The notes under the pieces are model-generated. The model did not search any database. It was not told where the DNA came from and worked only from the letters and a program-made list of their open reading frames with translations. Shown piece after piece: positions 5,718 to 6,953 of a stretch of 6,953 bases of DNA. The stretch is from Candidatus Latescibacterota bacterium (GTDB lineage: Bacteria > Latescibacterota > UBA2968 > UBA8231), in NCBI GenBank assembly GCA_021295675.1, contig JAGWBY010000100.1, positions 2,080-9,032 on the forward strand, read 5' to 3'. Both the position numbers and the translations under genes were made by a program. Position 1 is the first letter of the stretch. Every line of letters begins with the position of its first letter.

Positions 5718-6953
5718 TCAGACGAACAGCGGTGCTAGGACGAGAGATATCACCGACATCAGCTTGATGAGTATGTTTAGCGACGGCCCCGAAGTGTCCT
5801 TGAATGGGTCGCCGACCGTATCGCCGACGACAGCGGCTTTGTGGGGGTCAGATCCTTTGCCCCCCAAATGGCCCTCTTCGATCCACTTTTTGGCGTTGTC
5901 CCAAGCCCCCCCGCTGTTGGCCATCATCAGTGCCAGCAGGACGCCGCTGACCGTCGCCCCGGCGAGCATGCCGCCCAAGGCGATGGGGCCGAGACCAAAG
6001 CCAACCGCGACCGGGGCCAAAACCGCCAGCAGACCCGGTAGAATCATTTCGCGCAGGGCTGCCGTCGTGCTAATCTCCACGCAGCGCCGGGTATCGGGCT
6101 TGGCTTTGCCTTCCATCAGGCCGTCGATCTCGCGGAACTGCCGCCGGACTTCCTCGACCATCTTGAAGGCGGCCTTGCCGACCGAGGTCATGGTAATGGA
6201 GGCCGCTAGGTAGGGAATCATCGCGCCGATAAAAAGCCCGCCGACGACAATCGGCGTAGTCACGTCAATGACGATTGGCTCACCGGTTGCGGTCTCAATA
6301 GCGGAGGAATAGGCCGAAAAAAGCGCCAAGGCCGTCAACGCCGCCGAACCAATGGCAAATCCCTTGCCCATGGCCGCGGTCGTGTTGCCGAGTGAGTCGA
6401 GACCATCAGTGATCTTGCGCGTGTCTTCGCCCAAGCCCGCCATTTCGGTAATGCCGCCGGCGTTGTCGGCAATGGGACCATAGGCGTCAACCGACATGGT
6501 GATACCCACGGTGGCCAGCATGCCCACGGCGGCGATGCCAATCCCAAAGAGCCCGGCAAAGTGGAAGGCCAAGCCAATGGCGACGACGATTCCCAAGGTC
6601 GGCAAGACGACGCTCTCCATGCCGATGGCCAGGCCGGAAATAATATTGGTCGCCACGCCGGTCTTGGAGGATTCAGCAATGGTGCGGATGGGTTTGCCGC
6701 CGGTGTAGTACTCGGTAAAAAGGCCAATCGCGATCCCGGCCAAACAGCCCGCGCACAGTGCCCACACCGGCTGATTGGATAGGCCGATGGTCCCGGCGAC
6801 CCACCAAGCACCCAAAATCATTAGTGCGGCTGCAACCCAAGTCGAGTAGCGCAAGGCCGCACCGGGATCAAAATTTTGCAGTATCCGCACCATCAACACG
6901 CCCAAAAGCGACGCGACTATACCGATCGTGATGACGATCAGCGGGAAGCTCAT
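5718..6953 (-). CDS. hppA: Membrane-bound ion-translocating pyrophosphatase, C-terminal part (5' end outside the window)
   Basis: This is the last 411 residues of an integral-membrane pyrophosphatase, which hydrolyses PPi to pump H+ or Na+ across the inner membrane. The family is usually about 650-750 residues, so roughly the first 40% lies beyond the window. The Met at the window edge is best read as internal. Family motifs visible (residues of this fragment): [10 protein letters not shown] at 81-90, ATNIISG at 101-107, [17 protein letters not shown] at 156-172, GNTTAA at 189-194, [10 protein letters not shown] at 352-361, and [17 protein letters not shown] at 377-393, whose acidic and Lys residues belong to the PPi/Mg site. 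At the position that decides potassium dependence in this family (the residue after GNTT) there is Ala193, and three residues on Gly196 rather than Thr. This is the pattern of the K+-dependent subfamily. The residues that separate Na+ from H+ pumps lie in the missing N-terminal half. The stop TGA is 39 nt before rpsF, so readthrough into the ribosomal genes is possible. Confidence 0.97.
   Translation of the reverse strand: MSFPLIVITIGIVASLLGVLMVRILQNFDPGAALRYSTWVAAALMILGAWWVAGTIGLSNQPVWALCAGCLAGIAIGLFTEYYTGGKPIRTIAESSKTGVATNIISGLAIGMESVVLPTLGIVVAIGLAFHFAGLFGIGIAAVGMLATVGITMSVDAYGPIADNAGGITEMAGLGEDTRKITDGLDSLGNTTAAMGKGFAIGSAALTALALFSAYSSAIETATGEPIVIDVTTPIVVGGLFIGAMIPYLAASITMTSVGKAAFKMVEEVRRQFREIDGLMEGKAKPDTRRCVEISTTAALREMILPGLLAVLAPVAVGFGLGPIALGGMLAGATVSGVLLALMMANSGGAWDNAKKWIEEGHLGGKGSDPHKAAVVGDTVGDPFKDTSGPSLNILIKLMSVISLVLAPLFV

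Noticed and set aside
6951..6953. ATG at the window edge as the true start of the pyrophosphatase
   Set aside because: The family needs about 250-300 more N-terminal residues, including the catalytic DVGADLVGKVE motif, so this Met is internal.
1..6953. CRISPR array, transposase or integrase
   Set aside because: No regularly spaced repeats, terminal inverted repeats or recombinase motifs were seen on either strand.

Overview
The window reads almost entirely on the minus strand and looks like a bacterial chromosomal segment of fairly high GC content. It probably comes from a Gram-negative, selenocysteine-using, uncultured lineage. The evidence is the presence of a lipoprotein, signal peptides, a bacterial-type tRNA-Sec gene, and a GH123/DUF4091-type glycosidase. 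I know that last family best from Planctomycetes, Lentisphaerae, Poribacteria and Latescibacteria-like groups. The phylum cannot be fixed from this sequence alone; the assignment is inference.

Layout in the direction of transcription (high to low coordinates). 6953-5718 is the C-terminal part of a membrane ion-pumping pyrophosphatase (hppA), cut by the window edge. 5678-5145 is ribosomal protein S6 (rpsF) with a long charged tail. 5135-4317 is a DUF2232/YybS-type membrane protein. 4272-3829 is ribosomal protein L9 (rplI). 3790-2861 is a lipoprotein of unknown function. These five genes are closely spaced (about 9 to 45 nt apart) and could be one transcript. The S6-DUF2232-L9 order is a familiar ribosomal neighbourhood, but rpsR (S18) and ssb, which usually sit between S6 and L9, are missing.

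After a hairpin at the lipoprotein stop codon and a promoter-like sequence comes a tRNA-Sec (selC) gene at 2806-2728. It has a UCA anticodon, a 9-bp variable arm with a GAAA tetraloop, a good T arm and an encoded CCA. The 5' acceptor strand joins the anticodon stem directly, so there is no D arm at all. This is the most unusual thing in the window: either a D-armless tRNA-Sec or a precise internal deletion that kills selC.

Downstream, 2690-71 encodes a secreted protein of about 872 residues with an N-terminal discoidin-like domain and a C-terminal GH123/DUF4091 catalytic domain. It is broken by a +1 frameshift near position 401. The last bases may hold the start of one more gene. The housekeeping half (hppA to rplI) covers energy coupling and translation. 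The selC-to-glycosidase half looks like a junction between core genes and an accessory sugar-degrading locus. No integrase, transposase or CRISPR array is visible.
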